The notes under the pieces are model-generated. The model was given only the letters and a program-made list of their open reading frames with translations, was not told where the DNA came from and did not search any database. The translations under genes and the position numbers were made by a program. Source: Capsicum annuum (taxonomy: Eukaryota; Streptophyta; Magnoliopsida; Solanales; Solanaceae). From it: DNA of 64,000 nucleotides. Positions 54,201 through 64,000 of the stretch are shown here, in pieces (position 1 is the first letter of the stretch; the number at the start of each line of letters is the position of its first letter). The stretch is taken from positions 119,166,585 through 119,230,584 of the forward strand of contig NC_061120.1 in assembly GCF_002878395.1 (NCBI RefSeq), given 5' to 3'.

Positions 54201-55470
54201 TGGATTATTGATTGTGGTTAACTGGGATTTGAGGTGGTTGGTTTTGGTCTTGGGGAGATTAGGAACACACACTTCAATGTAGATGCTTGAAGGTGGATAA
54301 ATATAGTGACTCAAAGAATTCATTCTTGCAATACACAGTTCGGTGCAGATGCTTGAAGGTACTCAATGGATTCATTCTTTGGGTAACACTTTTAATATGA
54401 CATTCCCGCGGGCTTTCATGATGGCTTGCACTATGCGGGGGATTTAGCTGAATGTGGGGGAGTAGATTGTGCCGGAGTGGAAGGACTTTCACTAGGGTAG
54501 AAAAAAGGCTTCATACCTTCCTAGTCTGATTTTTGAGTTGTCCAGGCATGTACGGAAGCCTAGGGAGAATGTTGGCAGAGACCTAGAGTGTTATACACCT
54601 TTCCATCCCCTTAAGGTGAAGGGTCCACCCTAGAACAAGAAGAAAATAAAGATGGGAACCGAGAGGGAGAGCAGCAGAGGAGGAAAAAGATAACGATGTC
54701 CTTACCACATAGCCCCTAATATCTTATGAACATTTGGATATGACATGTCTTCCATAAGGATCTTCCTAGAGCATGCTCACTTGCCATCTCCGAATTTAGC
54801 CCCTTCCATCTCCATAGCCTCACTTAACACTACTTAGACTATCCTAAGCTTCAGAGAGAGTTAGAGATAAGAATAAAAAGTGCTCCCAGGATCACATGTT
54901 GTCCCGAATATGAAAGATTGTTAAGGTCATGTTTAAGTGTGTCATCCCTGATAAGCCACTTCACAAGTTAGAGAATGCGTCAGAGTTCTCCTTATTGAGT
55001 GACATGAATGGCGAGGGCTTTAGATCCTTGAACTATGGAGATAATGGGGCCTCCAGCTAGATCCTCAAGTTCATGTTATCTTACCTCCTCTACTATTATT
55101 TATTATTGATTCTGGATTTTGGTTGCTCCCTTTTTGGGGCATATAACAAATAATCTCTTTTATTTCCTCAAGTTGGATGCTATTTTTTATTAATCTAGTA
55201 ATGAATGAACTACTATTATCTTATATCATTCATGTTACGCTAATCATCTAATAGATAGAAGCTTATAATTATGTTTGTATAAGTTGGGAATGAAATGCAA
55301 AAATAGTGGAAAACATGGCATGGATTCTTCCCAGGCCCATCCCGGTATAGCAGGTTGGTTGCCATTAAGAAGTGTGAAGAGCATGAAACCACAAATCTCT
55401 CGGCATTTGAAGAGTGTCACTAATCATATTTTTATATTTTTCATTTGAAGAAGAGTATGAAACCACAAAT
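54201..55470. other. Unassigned sequence right of element E
   Basis: No gene is supported. A short duplication of 'cagatgcttgaaggt'-like phrases is present (near 54283-54296 and 54347-54360), together with 'attcattctt' words. Around 54540-55060 the sequence is less AT-rich but broken in all frames; I see no family motif. Confidence 0.35.
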
Positions 55471-56343
55471 CTGAAAGAAGAGTGAAGAAAAAACTTTTTT
55501 TGAATTTTTTTAAATAAGATCACTGAACCCAAGAAGAGTTGCCTACATATCTTACCTGAGAGAGAAGAATCAAGTGTGTGTAGTTCATCCAGATTGGATA
55601 GTTAAGAACTATATGAATAAGTAGACTCCGACTTGAGAAAAACACACACATTTCTTGCAAAAATTAAAAAAAATGAAAATAAAATCTTCTTGTATTTTTT
55701 ATTTAAAAATAAAATATTTTTTTGAATGTTCAATTAAAGAAAAAACATAAGGACACTAAAATAAAAATCTTTTTTGCATTTTCTCTATATAAAGATGTAC
55801 AAAAGTTTCTACCGAATAAGAAAAACTTTTCTTTTTTTCTACTATAAATATGTACTCGTGGAAATAACGAAAAACTCTTTTGATTTTTTATTTTTTTATT
55901 TTTAAGAAATAAGTGCAAAAGGTTTTTAAAAAACCTTCTTTTTGATTTTTTTATTTGTGAAAACAAATTCCATTAAGAACTCCTAAAAAGTAAGAAAATC
56001 TTTTTGTTTTTTCAACTTTTTTTCACTCCTCTAGCATTTACACCTACTCTTTTTCCTCACTTGTACACATGCCTCAAATCAGTCCTCCAAATGATTCTTT
56101 TTCCCTCAAAGATGCAACAAGTAGCACATAAGGATTCTTTAGGATGAGTCTCCTACAAAGGACCAATCGAGTATCGCTAAGTCTGAACATGATGCAAATA
56201 AATATGACCTAAAGACCGACCTAGGTTTGGGGATCCGCTAACAAGATAAGGACATTTAGGGTGGTACGTGTCGATACTTCATGCTCCCACGCCACCCCTC
56301 CTAAATTTGAAAGACTCAACAAAGGGTTGTGCATGGTTGCAAC
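55471..56343. other. AT-rich repeat-like sequence
   Basis: It contains 'agagttgcctacatatctta' (55536-55555), a phrase resembling dispersed Solanaceae retroelement sequence, then about 500 bp of A/T homopolymer-rich DNA (55650-56030). No gene is visible. Confidence 0.35.
56337..56343 (+). repeat. Target site duplication of the MITE (left)
   Basis: 'ttgcaac', repeated at 56918-56924. Confidence 0.8.
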
Positions 56344-56917
56344 TAGGGGTGTGCATCGATCAGTTCGATTCGATTTTACATATTATCAATTCGGTTTATC
56401 AGTTTTCAATTTTATAATATGCTAAAATAAAAACCAAACCAATAAGATATTTTTTATTGATTTTCGGTTTATCAATTTTTAGTTCTTAACGGTTCGATTT
56501 TTTGTTTAACCGATAAGAAAATACTCATAATATAGAAATAGTAGTAACTAACATGAAAAAAATTGAATCTCAGTTGCAAACAAAAATCCTACATAATTTG
56601 TTTTAATTTACAAAAATCTTCAAGTTTGAACTAAATGTTTTTAGGAGAAATTAAGAGTTTGTATAATTGAAATAATAGATTTGTTCATTAGTAGAGATTA
56701 AAGAGAAATTAAAAGAAATATATATATATATATATATATATATTCTTATTGGGTTATCGGTTTATCCAATAACCCAATAAGAAAAAAACAAACAGAACCA
56801 ATACCCCAATAATTTTTTTTATAAAACCGTTAAAAAATCGTTAACCCAATAACAATAAACCAATAACATTTTTATCGATTCGGTTTATCAGTCGGTTCGA
56901 TTTTTGCACACCCCTAA
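56344..56917. mobile_element. hAT-like MITE (574 bp)
   Basis: Terminal inverted repeats are 'taggggtgtgca' and 'tgcacacccctaa'. The subterminal part is also inverted ('cgattcg/cggtttatcagt' words near both ends). It is flanked by a 7-bp duplication TTGCAAC. It has no coding capacity. Its centre holds a (TA)n tract at 56720-56742 and a palindrome around 'ttattgggttatcggtttat', matched by 'ccaataacccaataa'. Similar short elements with this terminus are common in plants. Confidence 0.85.
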
Positions 56918-56924
56918 TTGCAAC

Positions 56925-57884
56925 ATACTCTGTACTTATTTCAAAAGAATGATTCTAGATATTCATATGATAATAGGTATAAATCTATAATAGACAAGGA
57001 AAAATAGTAAGGAATTAGAATGTAGGAATCCCACAACATGAAAAAGAAATAAAACTATTATATTAACCTATACTGTTAACTAAGTTGATACAACTTAACA
57101 TACAAATATTGAACTCTAGAATTCTCCAACAAAGTTGCCAGAGCTGTCACGCTATTTTTTTTCAACCAAAAAAGATAACGTAAAAATTTTAAGTTCAAAA
57201 GGATTTTCAAGTATTGAAAGCGACTAAACTGGTGTTTTAAAAAGGATTTGATTTAAATTAAGAGGTACCCCTTGACATTGGTTCAATATGCCCTATTAAA
57301 ATATCCTTTTCAAAATAATTGACTCATCAAAACTTATCAATGAATAGAAATTTCAATTAATGAATTTATTGATCGGGGGGGTGTGAGGCACCCTTGATCC
57401 TGCAATTTTAGCATAGTTGTTTCATTGAATCATATCAGGTTAATAACATTATAAATGAATAAATTTCACATAAACACACAAGCAAAAAAACAAACAAAGG
57501 GGTCGAAACAAAATAATATGTAGTCTGATTATACAAGTCAAAATAAAAAGGTAAATACACAAAAATTAACCTATGCTACCTAAACTATCATATTTATGCC
57601 TCGCCTGACGTCTTGGGTATTGGGTCTTGTATCGAACGACCTCTATACATAGTACCTCGGGCCTTTCCCCAATGAATAAATACATCTGATTAAAAGCAAA
57701 AAATACGAGCACACAAGCAATCAACTTAAGTGCATCAACAATTATCAAATTAAAATTTTCTTACCCAATTCCCCTGTTATTATAAATTGTTGTGAATTAC
57801 TCAATTTTGATCCCTTCCTGAATCACCAATTTTGCCTAAATAATGTTCAATGTTGACTAATCAATCCCATAATCAACTATCAAA
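56925..57884. other. Probable Tat/Ogre-like remnant
   Basis: Phrases such as 'gttgccagagctgtcacgc' (57134-57152) and 'gtgtgaggcacccttgatcc' (57380-57399) resemble repeated sequences of Tat/Ogre-type elements, from memory. No ends or genes are seen. Confidence 0.35.
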
Positions 57885-57885
57885 T

Positions 57886-58166
57886 TCAAGAACATCCCAT
57901 AAGAACAAGCCCGTGAATTGTGAGAAGAATAGTCTAAGTACTACATGTATTTCATGATTTAAGTCCAAGCATAAAAGGAAGAAGATTGGGCTCATGTGGA
58001 TTTTGATTAAATTTGAAAACTTTTTTTTATTTTCTTAGGGAAGAATTTTGGTATTATTTTTACATATTTTCCTAGTTTAAACTTTTCTAGTAAGATTTTA
58101 TTTACTATTTTTATAAAAGTAGATCACAATCTCATGTTGTTTAGGATAGTTATTTCCGATAAATTG
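57886..58166 (+). repeat. Large inverted repeat, left arm
   Basis: It matches 62980-63245 in reverse, for example 'tgaattgtgagaagaat' here against 'attcttctcacaattca' there, and 'gaagaagattgggctca' against 'tgagcccaatcttcttc'. Divergence is moderate with small indels. Confidence 0.85.
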
Positions 58167-58623
58167 GGCCAAATTTGTTATTTTAAAGACGGCATTATGA
58201 TTAATATTATTTGAGAGATTTTTTTTCTTAACACCTTTGTGTGTGGTGACTATAGATTTATCTTGCAATAAGAAACATCCTTTAGGAGGTAAGATTAGTA
58301 CTTAACTTGATAGTTTTGGTATCTATTAAAGTAAATTAAAGAAAGTGAATAGTCTTATACTTATTGGTATCTCTAATTTCTTCGAAATAGGGATTTCAAT
58401 AATTTTTTATCTGTGTTCTTGAATTGACTCTATTAGTGTCATAATTAATTTTTAAATATCTAATTTATGAATAATAAGATCAATTAGGGCTCTTGGCACT
58501 AATCTTGAAATTTGGAGATTCTATTGTTAAATTTCACAGATGTTTCAATTTCTTGTCTTTAAATCCTCATAGTTTTGCTTTCGCATTATTTTCATATTTA
58601 GTCAAGAAACCTGACTCATATCA
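58167..58623 (+). repeat. LTR 3' portion ending at a primer site
   Basis: AT-rich sequence ending 'ctgactcatatca', followed two bases later by a primer-site-like 'tggtgccagaatag'. It does not match the 3' LTR of element I, so it probably belongs to a different element whose LTR includes the inverted-repeat arm. Confidence 0.5.
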
Positions 58624-58625
58624 AG

Positions 58626-58639
58626 TGGTGCCAGAATAG
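58626..58639 (+). other. Possible primer binding site
   Basis: 'tggtgccagaatag' starts with TGG two bases after an LTR-like CA end. The primer tRNA is not clear. Confidence 0.45.
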
Positions 58640-58643
58640 TTTT

Positions 58644-59561
58644 TATCAAGGTTTCTTTTTTGATAATTTAGAGAGTTTAGAAAAAAAAAAAGCAAAGAAA
58701 ACAAAAAAGATTGTCATTGTGTAGTAGCTTAAACGTTATGCTATACAAAAAGAAAATCAAAAAAACACAAAACAATATTTTTAAAAGACGGAAAAAAGTT
58801 CAATTCTGGAGAATTAAAAATTTTTCAAGAAACTCCACATTTGTTTTTTATTCTTGGTTTCCTACGTCAAAGAAAAAAATGAAGAATAGGAGAAAATTAG
58901 AGTTTTTCTTGTTATACAAATCGGTCCTTTTCTTGTTTTCATCAATCTCAACTCATTTGGATGTTGGTAAATTCTTTTTTTCCAAACATCTTACTTCTAA
59001 AATATTGTTACTAGTAAGATTAATATATAAATTCTAAATGATTCAGCAAAAGGTAGTAATTTGAGTAGAAAAAAGACACGAGAAAGTGAGAACAATAGAG
59101 GAAAAAAATACAAAATTGAGAGATTTTTTTTCTTAGATATTTTCTTAAGATGTTTTAAACAGGTAAGAAGACTGAAGTTGGAACTCCAAACGACAATAAC
59201 TTAGCCGAAGTGCTAAGAATGATTACTACCTGACTTGATGCTTTAGATGTCACCCTTTTTCAGCAAAGGTGGACAAATTGAATGAAGGTACAACTTGAGG
59301 AGGAAGAAGAGGGACTAGGTAGAGTTATTTTTCTATCATGGCCCAATTTACAAGTCATAATGGCACCTACTAAATCTCGATAGTAGGTAAGTTTAACCGT
59401 AACCCGGAGCAAAAAAAAATGGTTTAACTTGGTGAAAAATGCCCAACAAGGCGGAAATCAACAACTTATCTTGTATTTTAACAAGGCAATATAAATAGAT
59501 AAGGGTAAATCAATAGTACAAAATCCATCCTACAACCTGGTAGAGTTAGAACAAGAGCATA
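58644..59561 (+). repeat. 0.9-kb tandem duplication, copy 1
   Basis: 918 bp beginning 'tatcaaggttt', repeated directly at 59562-60451. It contains a poly-A-rich start, 'cggtccttttcttg' and 'ggagcaaaa' landmarks in the same order as copy 2. The 108-codon frame at 58711-59037 is not preserved in copy 2 and is not considered a gene. Confidence 0.9.
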
Positions 59562-60451
59562 TATCAAGGTTTCGTTCTTGATAATTTAGAGAGTCTAGAA
59601 AAAAACAAAAAAAAAAGATTGTATAGTAGCATAAACATTACGCTATATAGAAAATAAATCCAAAACAAAATATTTAAAAAAAAAAGACAAGAAAAAATTC
59701 AATTCTTGAGAATTAAGGTGTTTTGCAGAAACTCTACATTTATTTTGATTCTTGTTTCCTACATCAAAGAGGAAAATAAAGAATAAGAGAAAGTTGGAGT
59801 TTTCTCGTTATACAAATCGGTCCTTTTCTTGTCTTCATCAATCCCAACTCGTTTGGACGTTGGTAAATTCTTTTTTTCCAAACACCTTACTTCTAAAATA
59901 TTGTTACTAGTAGGATTTATATATAAATTCTAAATGATTCAACAAAAGGTAGTAATTAGAGTAGAAAATGACAAGAGAATGTGAGAACAATAAAAGACAA
60001 AAATACAAAATTGGGAGATTTTTTTTCTTTGATATTTTCTTAATATGTTTTGAACAAGAAAACTGAAGTTGGAACTCAAAACGTCAATAACTTAGCCAAA
60101 GTGCTTATAATGATTACGACCTGACTTAATGGTTTAGATGTCACCTTTGTTGAGCGAAGGAGGACAAATTAAATGAAGGTACAACTTAAGGAGGATGGAG
60201 AGGGCCTGGTAGAGTTATTTTTCTATCATGACCCGATTTACAATTCATGATGGCACCTACTAAATCCTGCCAGTAAGTAAGCCAAACCGTAACCTGGAGC
60301 AAAATGAAATGGGTTAACTTGGTGGGAAAATTTCCAACAAGGCGAAAATCAACAACATATCTCATATTTTAACAAGTAATATAAATAGATAAGGGCAAAT
60401 CAACAGTACAGAAATCCATCCCACAACATGGTAGAGTTAGTACAAGAGTAT
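59562..60451 (+). repeat. 0.9-kb tandem duplication, copy 2
   Basis: About 890 bp collinear with copy 1, with substitutions and small indels. Confidence 0.9.
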
Positions 60452-60488
60452 CTAGTAATAATACAAACCGTCTTAAATGGGTGATGAG

Positions 60489-61060
60489 CAAGCCTTTTAA
60501 ATGGGTGATGAGAAAGTCAATGCATTTGAAGCTTTGAAGGTTATGCTTAGCTCCGCCCCCTTGTTGTAATTACCCAATTTAGATAAAATATTTGAGATTG
60601 AATGTGATGCAAGTAAGGTAGGCATAAGTATCGTCTTAATGCAAGATCATAAACTTATTGCCTACTTTAGTGAAAATCTCAAGGGTGCAACTCTAAATTA
60701 TTTCACTTATGATCTAGAGTTATACATCTTGATTAGAGCATCGCGTAATTGGCAACATTATATGTGGCACAAGGAGTTTGTGATCCGAACCAACCATGAA
60801 TCATTAAAGCACCTTCGATTCCAAGATAAATTGAAGAAAATTCATGTCAAATGGATTGAGTTCCTAGAGACTTCCCCTTATGTAATTCAATAAAATAAGG
60901 CAAAGAAAAATATGGTAGCCGATGCTTTGTCTAGGAAGCATGTGTTAATCTCTACATTATCTTCTAAGTTGATGGGTTTTGAGTATCTAAAGGCAATGTA
61001 TCCCAAGGACCCCACATTTGCTCCAATCTTTCAAGATTGTGAGGAATAGAGTATGGAAAG
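60489..61060 (+). pseudogene. RNase H remnant of element I (CRM-type)
   Basis: The frame shows FEALKVMLSSAPLL, then after a stop [18 protein letters not shown] (60592-60645). It continues open (60639-60893) as [40 protein letters not shown] and [14 protein letters not shown], then MVADALSRKH (60910-60940). This is the CRM-type version of the domain. Upstream RT, protease and gag are absent: the tandem-duplicated leader joins the end of pol directly, so an internal deletion or fusion has occurred. Confidence 0.88.
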
Positions 61061-61099
61061 GTGAATAAGGGATAAGGCTTTTATACCCTTAGTCCAAGT

Positions 61100-61850
61100 T
61101 TGGTGGTTTCTTGTTCAAAGGAAAAAAGTTGTGTGTGCTCCCTAACTCTTAGAGAGAGTTAATTGTGGGATAGGCACACGATGGTGGTATGATGGGTCAC
61201 TTTGGAATTGAAAATACCCTTCAAATCCTAGAGGAACAATTCTATTGGCCGAAGATGCATAATGATGTTGCTAGAATTTGTGGCCAATGCATGGATTGTG
61301 CAAGTGTCAAATCACGCATTCTCCCTCATGGATTGTATACCCCCACTACCTACTCTCCTACGCCCATGGCTTAACGTTTTTATGGATTTTTTTTTGGAAT
61401 TACTTAGGATAAGGAGAGGTAGGGATAGCATCTTTGTTGTGATTGACCAGTTCTCAAAATGGCCTACTTCATCCCATGTCATAAGAGTGAGGATGCACCT
61501 AATGTAGAATCTTTGTTTGTTAAGCATGTTTTCAAATTTCATGGGATTCCTAGGACCATTGTTAGTGATAGAGACTCCAAGTTCCTTAGTCACTTTTGAA
61601 GGACATTGCGAGGTAGGCTTGGCACCAAATTTATTTTCTCAACATTGTGCCACCCACAAATCAATGGTCAAATGAAAGTGATAAATAGAATCTTGGGTTC
61701 TATGCTATGTTCTGTGGTTAAGGGTAAATGGCCTCTTGGGAAGATCATCTACCCTTAGTCGAATTTGCTTATAATCGTGTTATTCATTCGACTATTGGTA
61801 TGATTCCCTTTGAATGTGTTTATGTTTTCAACCCTCTTTCCTCCTTAGAT
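61100..61850 (+). pseudogene. Integrase remnant of element I (CRM-type)
   Basis: The HHCC zinc region is intact within 61189-61320: GHFGIENTLQILEEQFYWPK, then CGQCMDCASVKSR. The core follows in other frames: FMDFFLELLRIRRGRDSIFV (61380-61440), [23 protein letters not shown] (61558-61597). The third catalytic block reads NGQMKVINRIL (61663-61695), where TDGQTEVVNRTL is usual, so the catalytic glutamate is lysine. SWEDHLPLVEFAYNRVIHST (61731-61790) and PFECVYVFNPLS complete it. Several frame changes and stops are present. Confidence 0.88.
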
Positions 61851-61859
61851 CTCACTCTT

Positions 61860-62313
61860 TTATCTAGTGATAATGTGATAAGCTTAGAACCAAAGGGCGG
61901 AAGCAATGAAGAAGCTACATGAGAAGGTGAGGCTTCACCTTGAAAAGAAGAATTAAGAAGTGGCAAGAAGAGTAAACAAAGGGCGAATAAAGCTTGTTCT
62001 TGAATCGGGTGATTGGGTGTGTGTACATCTTCGGAAGGATCGATTCCCAACCTAAAGAAAAGATAAGTTGATGCCTCGAGAAGCTGGCCCCTTCCAAGTG
62101 CTTAAAAGGATAAATGATAATGCTTACAAGATTGATCTTCCTCCAAAATATCAAGTGCACAACACCTTCAACATATGTGATCTTTCACCCCTTGATGTGC
62201 TAAAAGATTATGAACACGTGAATTTGAGGTTAAATTCTTCTCAAGATGGAGAGGATAATACAAGCCAAAGGCCCTCGAAACCATTCACTACGAGTCAAGG
62301 TAAAGAGCTATAA
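61860..62313 (+). pseudogene. CRM-type pol C-terminus overlapping the 3' LTR (element I)
   Basis: After a stop near 61920 the remnant continues with GDWVCVHLRKDRFPT-like codons, then an 81-codon open stretch (62068-62313): MPREAGPFQVLKRINDNAYK, IDLPPKYQVHNTFNICDLSP, then NLRLNSSQDGEDN. The LTR starts at residues 63-64 of this stretch and the frame stops 19 codons inside it. Overlap of pol with the 3' LTR is a known property of CRM elements. No classical chromodomain is visible. Confidence 0.8.
62241..62255 (+). other. Polypurine tract of element I
   Basis: 'tcaagatggagagga', the same core as in B and C, sits inside the pol frame. Confidence 0.85.
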
Positions 62314-62970
62314 GGTTTGCAAGATATGTTCACCAAAAGGAGATGTTGGAGCTTGTTTTGATGCCTACCAAGGGATGCCATGTGTCAACGATTGAATTGG
62401 GAAGCCAAAATAATAAAAAATACATTAGGCTTCACTGTTTTGGAGCAACTAGAGGTGCAACGGCCCACCAACTTGGTGACTGGTCGTCCCTAGAGTCGTC
62501 CCAAGAAGCCCAAGACATAGCTCACTGGTTAAGGGTGACTGATGGTGGGACTGACTATCCCACCTTGACTAGCTGTCCCAGCTGGACAGAATAGCGATCT
62601 CGTGGGTTCTAATTTCTTTATTGTCAAGGTCACTTTTGGGGCTTTGTAGGAACTATAAACAAAAACTCCTAGGGTTATTTTCATTAGCTTTTCTTGAATA
62701 TTGAATGAACTTTGTACTTGAGAGTGTAATTGGCGAACTTGTATTGAATGTTTGTTTAAAAATAAGGGTTTTGAGGGCGTTGAATCCCTCTGGGTCCACG
62801 TGAGAGACTTGGTGCTTGAATCTATTAGATTAAGGAGGTTTTTAGTTTGAAACACTCATTAGTTCTTAATTTCTTCTATTTTCATGTGTCAATCTATTTA
62901 TCTTCTATCACTTGTTGATTATCCTTAGATTCCGTGGCTAGATTATTATTTCCGTAGCTAGATTCTTATC
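62256..62970 (+). repeat. 3' LTR of element I
   Basis: It starts TAATACAAGCC, as does the B 3' LTR (TAATACAATC). 'aaggtcacttttgggg' (62627-62642) parallels the F LTR, and 'gaatccctctgggtccacgt' (62782-62801) parallels 'cacctaag'-type U5 sequence of B. The right end is uncertain (62880-62970). Confidence 0.6.
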
Positions 62971-62979
62971 AATATCGGG

Positions 62980-63245
62980 GGGAAACTATCTCAAACAACA
63001 TAGGATTAGGATCTACTTTTATGAAAATAACAAATAAAATCTAACTAGGAAACATTAAACTAGGAAAGCACGTAAAAATAATACCAAAATTCTCCCCTAA
63101 GGAAATAAGAAAGAATTTTCAAATTTAATCAAAATCCCCGTGAGCCCAATCTTCTTCCTTTTAGGCTTAGACTTAAACATGAAATACATGTAGTACTTAC
63201 CCCATTCTTCTCACAATTCATGGACTCGTTCTTAGGCTCATTCTT
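62980..63245 (-). repeat. Large inverted repeat, right arm
   Basis: Reverse copy of 57886-58166. It stops near 62980, where the left arm continues, so the right arm is a partial copy. Confidence 0.85.
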
Positions 63246-64000
63246 GGATTCTTATTCCTCGATAAGAATCTTCTTGATTTTCTATTGAAACTCATCAATT
63301 TAATGGAGGTTTGTCACTATAGATTCTATCAGTGAGTATTGAAATTTTGTGTCAAATTGCCAACGTCCATGCTATGCTTATTGTCGAGAATCTCACCATC
63401 ACTTTCATAATAGAATAAGCATTCATAATAGTGGGAAGTACCAGTCCCTTTTTAAGACAACTCATCAAACACCTTGTGTGCATCAACGTCGGTTTTGTAT
63501 TTTGATTGCCCATTACATAGCTGCAAATGTAAGGTGGTTTTATTGCTCCCATGTGGATGAATATACGCAGGGCATGGTGAAAGTACAGCTGACTCACCGA
63601 AGCCGAACATAAAGCCTCCTAAAGACTTTGGTATTCAGACTTGTGTCTCCTTGAGAGCATTGAGAGCACGGTAAAGCTTTCGTTGAATCTTTATTTTGGA
63701 AATGTGGATTGCAAGGAGATTCAATCATCCTCGAAGTCTTCGTAAAAATAGAGTGCATATTGTAGGATTTATGGTTTGAGTATCATTGGTTTAATATACC
63801 TTTGATTTGCTTACTATTTCCTGTTTCGTGTCTTATTATCAATCTTTATTTTCTTTCCTTTATCTTTCACACTTCGACTCTATCGATTTCCTTTAGTTTC
63901 ATACTTTATTTCTCTTTCCGGGTTTTGGCTTGTATCAAACTGTATTAGCAAAGCAGCCCAATATTCCATTAAATATTCCACAAGTGGTCGTGAAAGGGAT
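63246..64000. other. Unassigned sequence, possibly LTR-related
   Basis: Two overlapping frames (63349-63612 plus and 63352-63597 minus) show no recognisable domain. The end (63760-63840) has 'ggtttaatatacctttgatt', like the U5 regions of the F LTR and of 29488-29506, so an LTR may reach the window edge. Confidence 0.35.

Noticed and set aside
58711..59037. 108-codon plus-strand frame
   Set aside because: It lies in copy 1 of a tandem duplication and is disrupted in copy 2. It is lysine/phenylalanine-rich as expected from A/T runs.
63349..63612. 87-codon plus-strand frame as a host gene fragment
   Set aside because: It is open on both strands, has no recognised domain, and is flanked by repeat sequence.
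1..64000. Integrated pararetrovirus or other viral sequence
   Set aside because: All RT and integrase remnants have the Ty3/gypsy retrotransposon order with LTRs and tRNA primer sites. No movement-protein or coat-protein motif was seen.

Overview
The window looks like plant nuclear DNA, most probably from a Solanaceae genome. It is AT-rich. It carries a SINE matching the Solanaceae TS/SolS type, a CACTA transposon, a hAT-like MITE and many layers of nested Ty3/gypsy LTR retrotransposons. I found no intact host gene, and almost every open frame is a decayed retroelement fragment or chance. Because CRM-type elements and their apparent derivatives dominate the second half, a pericentromeric heterochromatic origin is likely, but that is inference.

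Layout. 1-3039: remnant of an Athila/Tat-type element (LTR end, tRNA-Asp primer site, broken ORF). 3040-5840: headless Tekay/Del-type pol (element J). 5990-7476: reverse LTR (K). 7875-16318: structurally complete LTR retrotransposon L with two 2,093-bp LTRs, ACTCA target duplications and no recognisable gag-pol (LARD-like). 17055-24597: gag-only element F, split by a 5.4-kb CACTA transposon (18544-23932) that carries a tRNA-Ala pseudogene and a SINE. 24632-29600: LTRs and LTR fragments (G, an Athila-like piece, H and an F-like LTR).

29900-47159: Tekay-type element A. Its 5' LTR is interrupted by non-autonomous element B (30443-34865, TSD AAAAC), and its leader by related element C on the minus strand (37063-41143, plus a second partial leader). 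Decayed gag-pol follows at 41144-45720, then a truncated 3' LTR. 47160-50315: reverse LTR M and partial element D of the B/C type. 50862-51436: a GATG/GATA tetranucleotide array. 51440-54200: element E (minus), gag plus an unknown domain. 56344-56917: MITE. 57886-63245: a large inverted repeat enclosing a 0.9-kb tandem duplication and a 5'-deleted CRM-type pol (element I).

Two patterns stand out. First, elements B, C, E and F keep the last codons of a CRM-type pol fused to the polypurine tract and LTR start, as in the pol remnant I. B and C, and probably E, also carry an unrecognised protein in place of protease-RT-integrase. They look like a family of non-autonomous CRM relatives. Second, five different LTR families (A, G, K, L, M) each carry a family-specific cluster of short repeated motifs, mostly dyads, in the same part of U3, upstream of the promoter region.
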